Numbered from the stretch's first letter, positions 52,070-61,427 are shown. The stretch: DNA of 64,000 bases from Laribacter hongkongensis DSM 14985 (GCF_000423285.1 NZ_AUHR01000001.1:62001-126000), one strand, 5' to 3'. The notes: generated by a model not told the origin, from the sequence alone. Translations and numbers: made by a program.

Positions 52070-52633
52070 TCAACCTGCTTTCCTGGTCAGCCGGGCAACG
52101 GCTAGCCCGTTCCACAAATCCACGGACATACGCGCGGCACGGTACGAAACCAGCGCAACAGCCACGGATCCCAGCATGTCGACCGGGTAGTGGACACCCA
52201 CATACACCCGGGCCCAACCAACGATCCCTGCCAGCACCAGAGCCGGCCAGGTTTTCCGGAAGCCATATTGAAACACCAGCCCCAGAGCAAATGCACATGC
52301 CACGGCCATGTGACGGCTCGGGAATGAAGGCGATGGACCATGCTCGATCAACAGCATGCCAAGACCATCAACGAACGGGCGAGGATGCTGCACCAGAGAA
52401 GCAACCAGATTGGCCAGGACAGAGCTGTAGAGAATGGCCAGCACAATGACTGATACCGGCCGGATTGCTGACCGGCCCCGGGCGGCCAGCAGCAACAGTA
52501 CAGGCACAATCAGGAAAATCAGATAAACAGCTGAAAACCTGGCTATCCCGTCCATCAAATAACCTGGATGCACCGAAGGATTGATAGCCAAAAACAGCAG
52601 CCGGTTGACCTGCTCGACCCATATAGGAAACAC
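52070..52633 (-). CDS. PAP2-family phosphatase, BcrC-like
   Basis: 187 residues, inner membrane, about five helices. BcrC-type enzymes dephosphorylate undecaprenyl pyrophosphate to recycle the peptidoglycan carrier lipid. Motifs: SLVQHPRPF (the KxxxxxxRP region, without a clear Lys), PSFPSRHMAVA (PSRH) and RVYVGVHYPVDMLGS (SRxxxxxHxxxD region). I chose the GTG at 52633, with AAAGGGG upstream. A TTG at 52654 lies in the terminator arm and would give seven more residues. It begins 20 bases after the terminator of the small secreted-protein gene. Substrate not proved. Confidence 0.85.
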   Translation of the reverse strand: MFPIWVEQVNRLLFLAINPSVHPGYLMDGIARFSAVYLIFLIVPVLLLLAARGRSAIRPVSVIVLAILYSSVLANLVASLVQHPRPFVDGLGMLLIEHGPSPSFPSRHMAVACAFALGLVFQYGFRKTWPALVLAGIVGWARVYVGVHYPVDMLGSVAVALVSYRAARMSVDLWNGLAVARLTRKAG

Positions 52634-52652
52634 GACAGCCCCTTTAAAAAGC

Positions 52653-52687
52653 AAAAACCGCCTTGAAAATAAAAATCAAGGCGGTTT
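52653..52687 (-). terminator. intrinsic terminator after the small secreted-protein gene
   Basis: A perfect 12-bp stem AAACCGCCTTGA/TCAAGGCGGTTT with a 9-base A-rich loop, and T runs on the minus strand. It ends just before the PAP2 start codon. Confidence 0.93.
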
Positions 52688-52716
52688 CAAATAATCTGGC
52701 CAGTATATTGGCGGTG

Positions 52717-52926
52717 TTATTTTTGTGCTGCTGCGCTCGGAGCGTGAACCATCTTCTTGGCGTGCTTTTTATGCACCGCCTGCTTTTTGGCTGCCACCTT
52801 CTTGTGATGTTGCTGCTTCATGGCCGAATGGGCCGGTTTTGCTGCGGGAGTCATTTCTGCTGCCGAAGCCATGCCGGCAGAAAGGGCCACAGCCGAAGCC
52901 AGCAGAATAGCCGTCAGTTTTTTCAT
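52717..52926 (-). CDS. small Lys/His-rich secreted protein
   Basis: 69 residues. Signal peptide KKLTAILLASAVALSAGMASA ends in ASA near residue 22. The mature part is about 47 residues of Lys, His, Ala and Gln (KQQHHKKVAAKKQAVHKKHAKKM), very basic. It resembles acid-shock or periplasmic charge-buffering proteins such as Asr in composition, not in clear homology. AGGTTTGTG precedes the ATG. Well-terminated single gene. His density could also bind metal; that is inference. Confidence 0.75.
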   Translation of the reverse strand: MKKLTAILLASAVALSAGMASAAEMTPAAKPAHSAMKQQHHKKVAAKKQAVHKKHAKKMVHAPSAAAQK

Positions 52927-53489
52927 CGCACAAACCTTTCTCAACTTTGCAATTCGAGGCAAGCCATATGGCTCAACTGCAATCTAGAGCAACCAGTCAC
53001 GATTGGACAGCCTGAAATCGGTTACTTATTGTAATGCACAGATGAATTAATTAATCATTTGATTATTAACACACAAAACAAAGACAACAAAACTGCCATT
53101 TAAAATGGTCTCGATTGAATTTTTACAACAACTTGCAAAAACAATTAAGCAAATAATTGACCAAAATAACCCGCATGTTCTTTTGAAAATCATTACCGTT
53201 CATTCATGCCGGCATCTTTCGGTCATACATCGCCAGCAACACTCAGCCTCACCCTGTCTGCCTCCGCCTCATGGCACCCGGAGCGCAGCCCCGAAACGTC
53301 CTGGCCTGCTCCTGACCGCCATGATTTCCGACCTGCGGGGTTCACATTAGCCAAACGTGATATATGATTTCCGGCACACTTGACCGCACGCTCCCGTTAC
53401 CTTGCGGTTTTGATCCACCCGGGCCTGCGCCCGACGACCCGGTTTGCCGGCCTGTCGTTGCGCAGCCCTGCAACCGGCAACGAGTTTTT
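52927..53489. other. 563-base AT-rich region before sstT
   Basis: No supported gene. 53030-53200 is markedly AT-rich (TTAATTAATCATTTGATTATTAA and similar), unlike the rest of the window. It should hold the divergent promoters for the small secreted protein and sstT. Frames at 53105-53350 are open but have no recognisable homology. Confidence 0.65.
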
Positions 53490-54740
53490 ATGCAGCTACT
53501 CCCGTTCCTCCTCTATCGCCTCCGGCACGGCAGCATCGTGCTACAGATCATGTTCGGTCTGGTGGCCGGCATGGCACTGGCCCTGCTGTCCCCGGAAGCC
53601 GCCAAATCCGTCGCCTTTCTCGGCACCCTGTTCGTCAAGGCGCTCAAAGGCGTGGCCCCGATCCTCGTCTTCGTGCTGGTCGCCACCTCGATCGCCGGCA
53701 AGACCAAGGGCGTGCAAACCAACATGCGCCCCGTACTGGTGCTGTACCTGGTTGGCACCTTCCTCGCCGCTCTGGTCGGCGTCGTGGCCAGCTTCCTGTC
53801 CCCGGTCCGGCTCGTACTGGCCAACGCCGCCACCGGCAGCGTTCCTCCCGGCGGCATCGGTGAAGTGCTGCACACTTTGCTGTTCCAGGTAGTCGACAAT
53901 CCGGTCAATGCCCTGGCCACCGGCAACTTCATCGGCATCCTCGCCTGGGCTGCGGCCCTCGGCGTAGCCCTGCACCACTCCAGCGACACCACCAAGGCCA
54001 TGCTCTACGACCTGTCGCAAAGCATCTCCAACGTGGTCAAGGTCATCATCCGCTTTGCCCCGATCGGCGTGTTCGGTCTGGTCGCCGACGCCATCGCCAC
54101 CACCGGCTTCTCCGCCCTGATGGGCTACAGCCACCTGCTGGCCGTACTGCTGGGCTCGATGCTCTTCATCGCCCTAGTGGTCAATCCGCTGATCGTGTTC
54201 CTGGCCATCCGCCGCAATCCCTACCCGCTGGTCTGGACCTGCCTGCGCGAAAGCGGCGTCACCGCCTTCTTCACCCGCAGCTCGGCCGCCAACATTCCGG
54301 TCAACATGAACCTGTGCCGCAAGCTCGGCCTGCACGAGGACACCTATTCGGTATCGATTCCGCTCGGTGCCACCATCAACATGGCCGGCGCCGCCATCAC
54401 CATCTCGGTGCTGAGCCTGGCAGCCGTACACACGCTCGGCGTGGAAGTCGACCTGCCCACCGCGCTGCTGCTGTCGCTGGTTGCCTCGGTCGCCGCCTGC
54501 GGCGCCTCCGGTGTGGCCGGTGGCTCGCTGCTGCTGATCCCGCTGGCGTGCAGCCTGTTCGGCATCTCCAACGATGTCGCCATGCAGATGGTGGCCGTCG
54601 GCTTCATCATCGGCGTCATCCAGGACTCGGCCGAAACCGCGCTCAACAGCTCGACCGACGTGCTGTTCACCGCCGCCGCCTGCATTGCCAACGGCGATGT
54701 CGACGTACCGGCCGGCGAACTGGTGAAAACCGACGCCTGA
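53490..54740 (+). CDS. sstT: serine/threonine:sodium symporter SstT
   Basis: 416 residues, inner membrane. Dicarboxylate/amino acid:cation symporter (DAACS) family with two re-entrant loops. The conserved [21 protein letters not shown] near 265-290 (SSxxxxP region), [15 protein letters not shown] near 305 and [17 protein letters not shown] near 375 are intact. ATG 53490 begins the homology; upstream frame extensions lack it. It takes up serine and threonine with sodium. A strong terminator follows. Confidence 0.94.
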   Translation: MQLLPFLLYRLRHGSIVLQIMFGLVAGMALALLSPEAAKSVAFLGTLFVKALKGVAPILVFVLVATSIAGKTKGVQTNMRPVLVLYLVGTFLAALVGVVASFLSPVRLVLANAATGSVPPGGIGEVLHTLLFQVVDNPVNALATGNFIGILAWAAALGVALHHSSDTTKAMLYDLSQSISNVVKVIIRFAPIGVFGLVADAIATTGFSALMGYSHLLAVLLGSMLFIALVVNPLIVFLAIRRNPYPLVWTCLRESGVTAFFTRSSAANIPVNMNLCRKLGLHEDTYSVSIPLGATINMAGAAITISVLSLAAVHTLGVEVDLPTALLLSLVASVAACGASGVAGGSLLLIPLACSLFGISNDVAMQMVAVGFIIGVIQDSAETALNSSTDVLFTAAACIANGDVDVPAGELVKTDA

Positions 54741-54760
54741 CACACCGCAGGCTGATACGG

Positions 54761-54803
54761 CACCGGGCCCCGTTTCGTGCATGAAACGGGGCCCGGTGGT
54801 TTT
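54761..54803 (+). terminator. intrinsic terminator after sstT
   Basis: A 16-bp stem CACCGGGCCCCGTTTC/GAAACGGGGCCCGGTG with a 6-base loop and TTTT. Confidence 0.92.
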
Positions 54804-54889
54804 CAGGCTTGCAGATGCCGGCTACGGACTCCGGCCGGCCGCCCGGCGGACCAGGATCATGGCCGGAACCGCGACTACATCACCGCGCG

Positions 54890-55204
54890 TCAGCGCGTCA
54901 GCTTGCGGAACACGGTCATCATTTCCCCGATGGCCGCTTCGCCCTCGCCGCGCTGCACCGCCTGGCTGACACAGCCGCGCGCATGCTGCTCGAGCAGTTG
55001 CATGGCCAGCCCGTCCAGCGCCGACTTGACCGAGGCAATCTGCGTCAGCACGTCGACACAATAACGGTCGTCCGCCACCATGCCGGCAATCCCGCGCACC
55101 TGGCCCTCGATCCGGTTCAGGCGGTGGATCAGCCGCTGCTTGTCCGGCCGGACCACGTCCGGCCCGGAAGCAACCGGTGGCGTACAGCAGTCAGATGACG
55201 GCAT
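54890..55204 (-). CDS. csoR: copper-sensing repressor CsoR
   Basis: 104 residues, all-helical CsoR/RcnR repressor. The copper(I) ligand set is present: Cys49, His74 and Cys78 (C-x24-H-x3-C), which fits CsoR rather than the RcnR or FrmR pattern. [15 protein letters not shown] near 28-42 is the DNA-binding signature helix. Two more Cys at positions 6-7 are unusual. The start ATG 55204 overlaps the end of copZ by 14 bases. It probably represses its own operon at 57874-57895. Confidence 0.92.
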   Translation of the reverse strand: MPSSDCCTPPVASGPDVVRPDKQRLIHRLNRIEGQVRGIAGMVADDRYCVDVLTQIASVKSALDGLAMQLLEQHARGCVSQAVQRGEGEAAIGEMMTVFRKLTR

Positions 55205-55391
55205 AACCGGCATCCTCAACCGCGGCACGCAGCTTGCCCGCATCCGTCACGGCCGGGTCAAACCGGATCACCGCCCGGCCCAGCTCTACCTGGGCGTCGT
55301 CCACCCCGGCCTGCGCCTTGAGCACCCGGTTGACGCTGTTGACGCAGCCACCGCAGGTCATTCCGTCGATTTTCAGTTCCAGAGTTTGCAT
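55191..55391 (-). CDS. copZ: copper chaperone CopZ (heavy-metal-associated domain)
   Basis: 66 residues, one HMA domain with MTCGGC as the copper-binding motif near 11-16. It delivers copper(I) to CopA or buffers it in the cytosol. An upstream in-frame ATG exists at 55541 but falls inside copA, so I used ATG 55391. It lies 67 bases after copA and overlaps csoR by 14 bases. Confidence 0.93.
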   Translation of the reverse strand: MQTLELKIDGMTCGGCVNSVNRVLKAQAGVDDAQVELGRAVIRFDPAVTDAGKLRAAVEDAGYAVI

Positions 55392-55458
55392 GATGGTTCC
55401 TTTCCTGGTTGTACAATGGAAGGCGAGCCCTCGCCTTCCGGTCAGAAGAAGCGGCCGG

Positions 55459-57828
55459 TCAGCGCACTGCGCGCCAGCGGCGCAGCAGCAGCGAATTGCT
55501 GACCACCGATACCGAGCTGGCGGCCATGGCGGCCCCGGCAATCACCGGATTCAGCAGGCCCACGGCAGCCAGCGGAATGCCCAGTACGTTGTAGACAAAG
55601 GCAAAAAACAGGTTCTGGCGGATTTTCTTCATGGTGTGGCGCGACAGGTCGATGGCATCGGCCACCGCCATGAGGTCGCTTTTCATCAGCGTGACCCCGG
55701 CGGTTTCGATCGCCACGTCACTGCCAGCGCCCATGGCAAAGCCGACATCGGCTGCCGCCAGCGCCGGGGCATCGTTGACACCGTCCCCGGCCATCGCCAC
55801 CTTGCGGCCGGCCGCCACCAGCTCCTGCACGATGCGCGCCTTGTCGCCCGGCTTCACCTCGGCACGATAGTCGGCCAGCCCGACATGGCTGGCGACGCTG
55901 GCAGCGGTAGCCGGATTGTCGCCGGTCAGCATCATCACCTTCACGCCCATGTCCTGCAGGCGCCGGACGGCCGCCGGCGAGCTGGCCCGCAGCTGGTCGG
56001 CGATTGCCAGCAGGCCGACCGCACCGCCTTCCTGCGCCAGCACCACCACGGTCTGCCCGCGGCTGGCCAGCCGTGCCAGCCCGCCGAGCTGTTCATCCGT
56101 CAGGCCGCCCACCCATGCCGGCGTTCCGAGCCTGAGCAAGGTGCCGTCGGGCAGCCGGGCACTGACGCCATGGCCGGGTTCCACGGCAAAATCGGTTACT
56201 GCTGCTGCCGTGACACCTTCCTTGTTCGCACCTTCCAGCACGGCGCGGGCCAGCGGGTGTTCCGATCCCTGCTCCAGCCCGGCAGCCCAGGCGAGCAGGG
56301 TTTCGCGTGGCACGCCGGCCAGCGCCTGCACTTCGGTCAGCACCGGGCGGCCTTCGGTCAGCGTGCCGGTCTTGTCGACCACCAGTGTGTCGATTTTCTC
56401 GGCCCGCTCAAGCGCGGAGGCATTGCGGAACAGCAGGCCGGCCTGCGCCCCGCGGCCTACGCCGACCATGATGGCGGTCGGCGTGGCCAGCCCCAGGGCA
56501 CACGGGCAGGCAATCACCAGCACCGCCACCGCGTGGATCAGCCCGACGGTGGCACTGCCGGCCCACCACCAGCTGCCAAAGAAGGTCAGCACGGCCAGCC
56601 CCACCACTACCGGCACGAACACGCCGGAAATGCGGTCGGCCAGCCGCTGGATCGGTGCCTTGGAACCTTGTGCCTCCGACACCAGCCGCACGATTTCTGC
56701 CAGCTGGGTCTGGTTGCCCACGCCGGTCACGCGCACCTTGAGCGCACCTTCGACATTGCGGGTGCCGGCGTACACGCTGGCATCCACGGCTTTTTCCACC
56801 GGCAGGCTTTCGCCTGACAGCATGCTTTCATCCACGGCCGCACGGCCTTCCAGCACGACGCCGTCCACCGGCACCGCCTCGCCATAGCGCACCACGACCA
56901 CGTCACCGGGTTTCAGGCTGGCAATCGGCACTTCGGCCAGCTCGCCGTTGCGCTCCACCCGGGCGGTCTTGGGCTGCATGGACAGCAGGGATTCGATCGC
57001 CGACGACGTGCGCCGCTTGGCCCGCGCCTCCAGGAGCTTGCCCAGCAGGATCAGGGTGATGACCGAGGCGCTGGCCTCGAAATACACGTGCATGTGGGTG
57101 GCACCCAGCAGCGTCACCAGCGCGCTGAAGCCGTAGGCCATGCTGGTGCCCAGTGCCACCAGCACGTCCATGTTGGCACCGCCGCCGCGCAGGGCGTGCC
57201 AGGCCCCCTTGTAAAAGCGCCAGCCGATCCAGAACTGCACCGGGGTCGCCAGCACCAGCTGCCAGCCGCGCGGCAGCAGCTCGTGCGGCCCGCCGGTCAG
57301 CATGCCGAACATGCCTGCCAGGAGCGGCAGGGTCAGCACGACGGCAATCACGAAATGTCCGAGTTCGTGCCGCCACACGCGTTCCTGTTCGGCCTGGCGG
57401 GCGGCCCGGTCGTCGCCTGCCTGCACCTTGGCGCCATAGCCGGCACGGGCCACAGCGGCGATCAGCTCGTCGGGCGTATGGCTGCCGGGCAGATAGCTGA
57501 CCTGGGCGGTTTCGGTGGCGAAATTGACCGCGGCACTGACGCCGGGCAGGCGGTTGAGCACGGTTTCGATGCGGGTGGCACATGACGCGCAGGTCATGCC
57601 CTCCAGGTCCAGCGTCAGCCGCTCGGGGTCGACGTCATAGCCGGTCGCCCGCACGGTATCGATGACGGTCTGTGCCGGCATGCCTTCCGGCAGCGTTACG
57701 GTGGCGGTTTCGTTGGCAAAGTTGACTACGGCCGTCACGCCTTCAAGCCGGTTGAGTCGGGTCTCGATGCGGTTGGCGCACGACGCGCAGGTCATGCCGG
57801 TAATCGGCAAGGTCAGTTTCTGTTCCAT
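55459..57828 (-). CDS. copA: copper-exporting P1B-type ATPase CopA
   Basis: 789 residues, inner membrane. Exports copper(I) to the periplasm with ATP. Two N-terminal HMA domains, each with MTCASC (Cys14/17 and a second pair near 82-85). The CPC motif in VIACPCALGLATP is near 439, the phosphorylated Asp in DKTGTLTEG near 485, TGDNPATAASVA near 620, and GDGVNDAPAL near 675. All P1B-1 signatures are intact. ATG 57828 is followed by the first HMA. First gene of copA-copZ-csoR; the promoter has a CsoR-type site. Confidence 0.97.
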   Translation of the reverse strand: MEQKLTLPITGMTCASCANRIETRLNRLEGVTAVVNFANETATVTLPEGMPAQTVIDTVRATGYDVDPERLTLDLEGMTCASCATRIETVLNRLPGVSAAVNFATETAQVSYLPGSHTPDELIAAVARAGYGAKVQAGDDRAARQAEQERVWRHELGHFVIAVVLTLPLLAGMFGMLTGGPHELLPRGWQLVLATPVQFWIGWRFYKGAWHALRGGGANMDVLVALGTSMAYGFSALVTLLGATHMHVYFEASASVITLILLGKLLEARAKRRTSSAIESLLSMQPKTARVERNGELAEVPIASLKPGDVVVVRYGEAVPVDGVVLEGRAAVDESMLSGESLPVEKAVDASVYAGTRNVEGALKVRVTGVGNQTQLAEIVRLVSEAQGSKAPIQRLADRISGVFVPVVVGLAVLTFFGSWWWAGSATVGLIHAVAVLVIACPCALGLATPTAIMVGVGRGAQAGLLFRNASALERAEKIDTLVVDKTGTLTEGRPVLTEVQALAGVPRETLLAWAAGLEQGSEHPLARAVLEGANKEGVTAAAVTDFAVEPGHGVSARLPDGTLLRLGTPAWVGGLTDEQLGGLARLASRGQTVVVLAQEGGAVGLLAIADQLRASSPAAVRRLQDMGVKVMMLTGDNPATAASVASHVGLADYRAEVKPGDKARIVQELVAAGRKVAMAGDGVNDAPALAAADVGFAMGAGSDVAIETAGVTLMKSDLMAVADAIDLSRHTMKKIRQNLFFAFVYNVLGIPLAAVGLLNPVIAGAAMAASSVSVVSNSLLLRRWRAVR

Positions 57829-57871
57829 GGCAAAGCCTTTCTCACGCCAGGCGGGTGAGTCTGATGGCTTT

Positions 57872-57900
57872 ACTATATACCCCCATACCCTATTTACCAA
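57872..57900 (-). promoter_or_regulatory. predicted cop promoter with CsoR operator in the spacer
   Basis: On the minus strand TTGGTA (57900-57895) and TATAGT (57877-57872) are 17 bases apart. The spacer holds TAGGGTATGGGGGTATA, the G-tract half-site layout of CsoR/RcnR operators. Predicted leader to the copA ATG about 40 bases. Confidence 0.75.
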
Positions 57901-58062
57901 GCCGCTTGCCAGCCACCGCGCTCCGGGCGGACAAAAGGTCAAATTCCTGCCCCTGACCGGTCATCTACGGTGCGCCGCAGGTCCGGACTGGCGGAAAGGC
58001 CACCAGCACGGGATCTGCCCGGACCTCCGGTACGCCCGGCCGGAACACCCCGGCCGCAGCGC

Positions 58063-59046
58063 TCAGCCGGCAACCCGCCGGAGGGCCAGCGTTTCTGCCA
58101 GCGCCAGTGCGGCATGCAGGCTGCCATCATCGGCGCGGCCGCTGCCGGCCAGGTCAAGCGCCGTGCCATGATCGACCGAGGTGCGGATCAGCGGCAGGCC
58201 CAGCGTCACGTTGATGCCGTGCCCGAAGCTGGCGTGCTTGAGCACCGGCAAGCCTTGATCGTGGTACATCGCCAGCACGGCGTCAGCCGTGGCCAGCCTG
58301 TCCGGATTGAACAGGGTGTCAGCCGGCAAGGGACCGGTCAGCAGCATGCCTTCGGTACGCAACTGCGCCAGCACCGGCTCGATGACGTCGATTTCCTCGC
58401 GGCCCATGTGGCCGCTCTCGCCGGCATGCGGATTGAGCCCGGCCACCAAGATGTGCGGCGCCGGCAGGCCGAACTTGTCCACAAGATCGCGGTGCAGGAT
58501 GCGCAGCACCGCCTCCAGCCGCGCCGGTGTCACCGCGTCGGCCACCGCCCGCAGCGGCAGGTGGGTGGTGACCAGCGCCACCCGCATGCCGCCTCCGGCC
58601 AGCATCATCACCACCAGCGGCGTACCGGTACGCTCGGCCAGGTATTCGGTATGGCCGGTGAACGCCACGCCGGCCTCGTTGATCACGCCCTTGTGCAGGG
58701 GAGCCGTCACCATGGCGGCAAATTCGCCGGCCAGGCAGCCGTCAATGGCCCGGTCCAGCATCGCCAGCATGGCCGGCCCGTTGGCCGGTTCCAGCCGGCC
58801 GGCCACCGCCGGCACGGCCAGCGGCACATGACAGACCTCCAGTACGCCCGCTGCCGGGGCCGGAGCGGCCGGATCGTAAGCCGCAAAACGCGCCGGCAGG
58901 CCGAGCATGGCGGCACGGTCGGCCAGCAGGCCGGCGTCGCCGATGGCCACCACCCGCGTCTGCCGCGGCTGCATGGCCAGCCGGCACACCAGGTCCGGAC
59001 CGATGCCGGCCGGCTCGCCAATCGTCAGGGCCAGGGTCGGCATCAT
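58063..59046 (-). CDS. pdxA: 4-hydroxythreonine-4-phosphate dehydrogenase
   Basis: 327 residues. NAD+-dependent step of the DXP-dependent pyridoxal-phosphate pathway. [15 protein letters not shown] at the start is the signature; [13 protein letters not shown] near 130 and [42 protein letters not shown] near 265 hold the metal-binding His. Overlaps the upstream membrane-protein gene by 4 bases. A GC-rich hairpin (58037-58056) follows, without a T run. Confidence 0.95.
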   Translation of the reverse strand: MMPTLALTIGEPAGIGPDLVCRLAMQPRQTRVVAIGDAGLLADRAAMLGLPARFAAYDPAAPAPAAGVLEVCHVPLAVPAVAGRLEPANGPAMLAMLDRAIDGCLAGEFAAMVTAPLHKGVINEAGVAFTGHTEYLAERTGTPLVVMMLAGGGMRVALVTTHLPLRAVADAVTPARLEAVLRILHRDLVDKFGLPAPHILVAGLNPHAGESGHMGREEIDVIEPVLAQLRTEGMLLTGPLPADTLFNPDRLATADAVLAMYHDQGLPVLKHASFGHGINVTLGLPLIRTSVDHGTALDLAGSGRADDGSLHAALALAETLALRRVAG

Positions 59047-59465
59047 GGGCGGGACTCCTCTTTTTCTTCATCGTCGTGGTCAAGCCGGTGGCCGGTGCGG
59101 GCCTCGACTGCCCGCACGATCACGTAGGCGATCATGGTGCACAGGAAGAACAGCAGCAGCAGCCAGGCGATGGACTGCAATGTGTCGATCAGGGTACGGT
59201 AGATTTCCAGCGTCCAGCGGGCGCCGTCGAGAGCCGGCGTGCCGGGTTTGTCCTCAAGGTATTTTTCCAGCGACCACAGGCGTACGCCGCCGGAGACACC
59301 GACCACCAGCATGGCAAAGCGCAGGTAGCGCTGCCACGGTTCGGCCAGCGCGTCACCGACGATGCGCCGCAGGATGCGGGCAATGGCGGCATCAAAAAAG
59401 CGGGCGGTCAGCCACGACACCAGCACGGCAACGGCCAGGGTGGCCAGCAGCAGCAGATAGAACAT
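59043..59465 (-). CDS. small membrane protein of unknown function
   Basis: 140 residues. Three hydrophobic stretches: an N-terminal anchor ([18 protein letters not shown]), one near 50-62 and one near 95-120. The C-terminus is acidic ([11 protein letters not shown]). No family recognised. Located between bioA (15 bases away) and pdxA (4-base overlap) in the same direction, so it belongs to their transcript; that does not assign a function. Confidence 0.7.
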   Translation of the reverse strand: MFYLLLLATLAVAVLVSWLTARFFDAAIARILRRIVGDALAEPWQRYLRFAMLVVGVSGGVRLWSLEKYLEDKPGTPALDGARWTLEIYRTLIDTLQSIAWLLLLFFLCTMIAYVIVRAVEARTGHRLDHDDEEKEESRP

Positions 59466-59480
59466 GGTCAGTGTCTCCGG

Positions 59481-60821
59481 TCAGGCCATGCGCGGTACGG
59501 CCGCCACGCCGAGCGCTGGCAGCCGGTCGAGCCGCTCCAGCGTCACGAGCATGGCGTCGGCCAGCTGGCGCATGTGCACGGGTTCAATGATATAGGGCGG
59601 CATGAAATACACTGTGTTGCCGATCGGCCGGACGAGGCAGCCCTGGCGCAACAGGTCGGCAAACACCACCTGGGCAAAGTCCGGCCGCGGCGCGCTGACC
59701 TCGAAGGCCCAGATCATGCCCCGATGGCGGAAGTTTTCCACCCGCGGATGCGCTGCCAGCGGAGCGAGATGGCGGCTGAATTCGGCAGCCCGCTCGCGGT
59801 TGCAGCGCAGCACGTCGTCCTGTTCAAAGATGTCCAGCACCGCCAGCGCGGCCGCGCACGCCAGGGCGTTGCCGGTATGGCTGTGCGAATGCAGGAAGGC
59901 GCGGCTGACGGAATCATCGTAGAACGCCGCGTACACCGTGTCGGTGGTCAGCACGCACGACAGCGGCAGGAAGCCGCCGGTAATGCCCTTGGACAGGCAC
60001 AGGAAGTCCGGCCGGACGGCCGCCTGCTCGCAGGCAAACAGCGTGCCGGTACGGCCAAAGCCGACGGCGATTTCATCGGCGATCAGGTGGACGTGATAGA
60101 GGTCGCACAGGCGCCGGGCGCCACTGAGGTAGTCAGCCGGATACATGCGCATGCCGGCAGCTCCCTGCACCAGCGGCTCGACGATCAGCGCCGCCAGTTC
60201 GTCGCCCTGCTTTTTCAGCACGTTTTCCAGCGCAGCCAGCGCGCGGGTGACGGCGGCTCCGGGGGTTTCCCGTTCGCGCGGCAGCGGTGCCGGCAACTGG
60301 ACGCCGGCCTTGATCAGCGGCGCATAGGTATCGCGGAAAACCGCCACGTCGGTCACGGCCAGCGCGCCGACAGTTTCACCGTGATAGCTGCCTTCCAGGT
60401 GCAGATAGCGGTTTTTCCACGGTAATCCGCGGTTTTTCCAGTAATGGAAGCTCATTTTCAGGGCGATTTCGGTGGCACTGGCACCGTCGGAACCGTAAAA
60501 CGCATGTCCCAGCCCCGACAGGGCAGCCAGCCGTTCCGACAGCTCCACCACCGGCCGGTGGGTGAAACCGGCCAGCATGACATGCTCCAGACTGTCCATC
60601 TGGCGCTGGATGGCGGCCTTGATGCGCGGCTCACCGTGGCCGAACAGGTTGACCCACCAGGAACTGACCGCATCGATGAAGCGGTGGCCGTCAAAATCTT
60701 CCAGCCAGATGCCGTCGCCCCGCGCCACCGGAGTGATCGGCAGGGTTTCGTGCCGTTTCATCTGCGTGCACGGATGCCAGACGGCGGCGCGGCTGCGCGC
60801 CAGCCAGTCGGAATTGGACAT
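59481..60821 (-). CDS. bioA: adenosylmethionine-8-amino-7-oxononanoate aminotransferase
   Basis: 446 residues. PLP enzyme of biotin synthesis that uses S-adenosylmethionine as amino donor. VWHPCTQMKRHETLP at the start and SSWWVNLFGHGEPRI are BioA-specific. GASATEIALKMSFHYWKNRG near 110, DEIAVGFGRTGTLFACEQ near 250 (PLP Asp), and SKGITGGFLPLS near 279 (PLP Lys). A longer upstream frame to 61463 is not conserved; ATG 60821 with AGAAGGG upstream is used. No other bio gene is in the window. Confidence 0.95.
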   Translation of the reverse strand: MSNSDWLARSRAAVWHPCTQMKRHETLPITPVARGDGIWLEDFDGHRFIDAVSSWWVNLFGHGEPRIKAAIQRQMDSLEHVMLAGFTHRPVVELSERLAALSGLGHAFYGSDGASATEIALKMSFHYWKNRGLPWKNRYLHLEGSYHGETVGALAVTDVAVFRDTYAPLIKAGVQLPAPLPRERETPGAAVTRALAALENVLKKQGDELAALIVEPLVQGAAGMRMYPADYLSGARRLCDLYHVHLIADEIAVGFGRTGTLFACEQAAVRPDFLCLSKGITGGFLPLSCVLTTDTVYAAFYDDSVSRAFLHSHSHTGNALACAAALAVLDIFEQDDVLRCNRERAAEFSRHLAPLAAHPRVENFRHRGMIWAFEVSAPRPDFAQVVFADLLRQGCLVRPIGNTVYFMPPYIIEPVHMRQLADAMLVTLERLDRLPALGVAAVPRMA

Positions 60822-60965
60822 GTCTGCGACCCTTCTGTTTTTCCCAGACGAGAGTCTAGAGGCTCGCTCCGGCCGGGTCACGCATTGTGCATGCCGCCTG
60901 CCCGGCTGGACTTTTCCGTCTGGCCTGTGCCATACCCGAAGGGCTCCTTTCACGCTGGATGAACC

Positions 60966-61427
60966 ATGCCAGATGCCTTTGCCGACCTCGCGCCGCGGAT
61001 GGACTTCCGCCTGCCGCTCCTTCTGGCCATGCTGCTGCTGGTGGCCTATCCGGCCTATACCGACTACCACGCCCGCGGCAAGACCAGCGAGGTACTGGCC
61101 GCACTGATGCCGGCCCGCGCCGCACTGATGCGGCAGATCGGCAGCCTGCCCGCCGATGCCGACCTGCGCACACTGGCCCTGCCGGCACCCGACAGCCCGT
61201 GGCTGGTCACCGACCGGCCGCTGGTGCTGACGCAACCGACCACCAGGCGGGTACGCCTTGCCGCCCGCCTGAGCGGCATCCATCCGGCACTGGAACAACG
61301 CTTTCTGGCCTGGGAAGGCGAGCTGGACAGCGGGCGGCACAGCATCCGCTGGCAGTGCGTCACCGATGCCGACAGCACGGCATGGCGGCATCTGCCCGAA
61401 ATCTGCCGCCATGCGGCAGGGACCTGA
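60966..61427 (+). CDS. type IV pilin-like protein with degenerate leader
   Basis: 153 residues. The N-terminal helix LPLLLAMLLLVAYPAYTDYHARGKTSEVLAAL (about 16-47) strongly resembles the pilin N-terminal helix after the cleaved leader (AIPAYQDYxxRxxVSE). The C-terminus RWQCVTDADSTAWRHLPEIC resembles the pilin disulfide loop. The prepilin-peptidase site (G before F-T-L-x-E) is missing; Arg-Met-Asp-Phe replaces it. It is divergent from bioA and not near other pilus genes. Either a pilin-derived membrane protein or a minor pilin lost from processing. GGAT precedes the ATG by 7 bases. Confidence 0.6.
   Translation: MPDAFADLAPRMDFRLPLLLAMLLLVAYPAYTDYHARGKTSEVLAALMPARAALMRQIGSLPADADLRTLALPAPDSPWLVTDRPLVLTQPTTRRVRLAARLSGIHPALEQRFLAWEGELDSGRHSIRWQCVTDADSTAWRHLPEICRHAAGT

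Noticed and set aside
58037-58056. GC hairpin after pdxA as an intrinsic terminator
   Set aside because: Short 7-bp stem without T run; kept only as a remark under pdxA.
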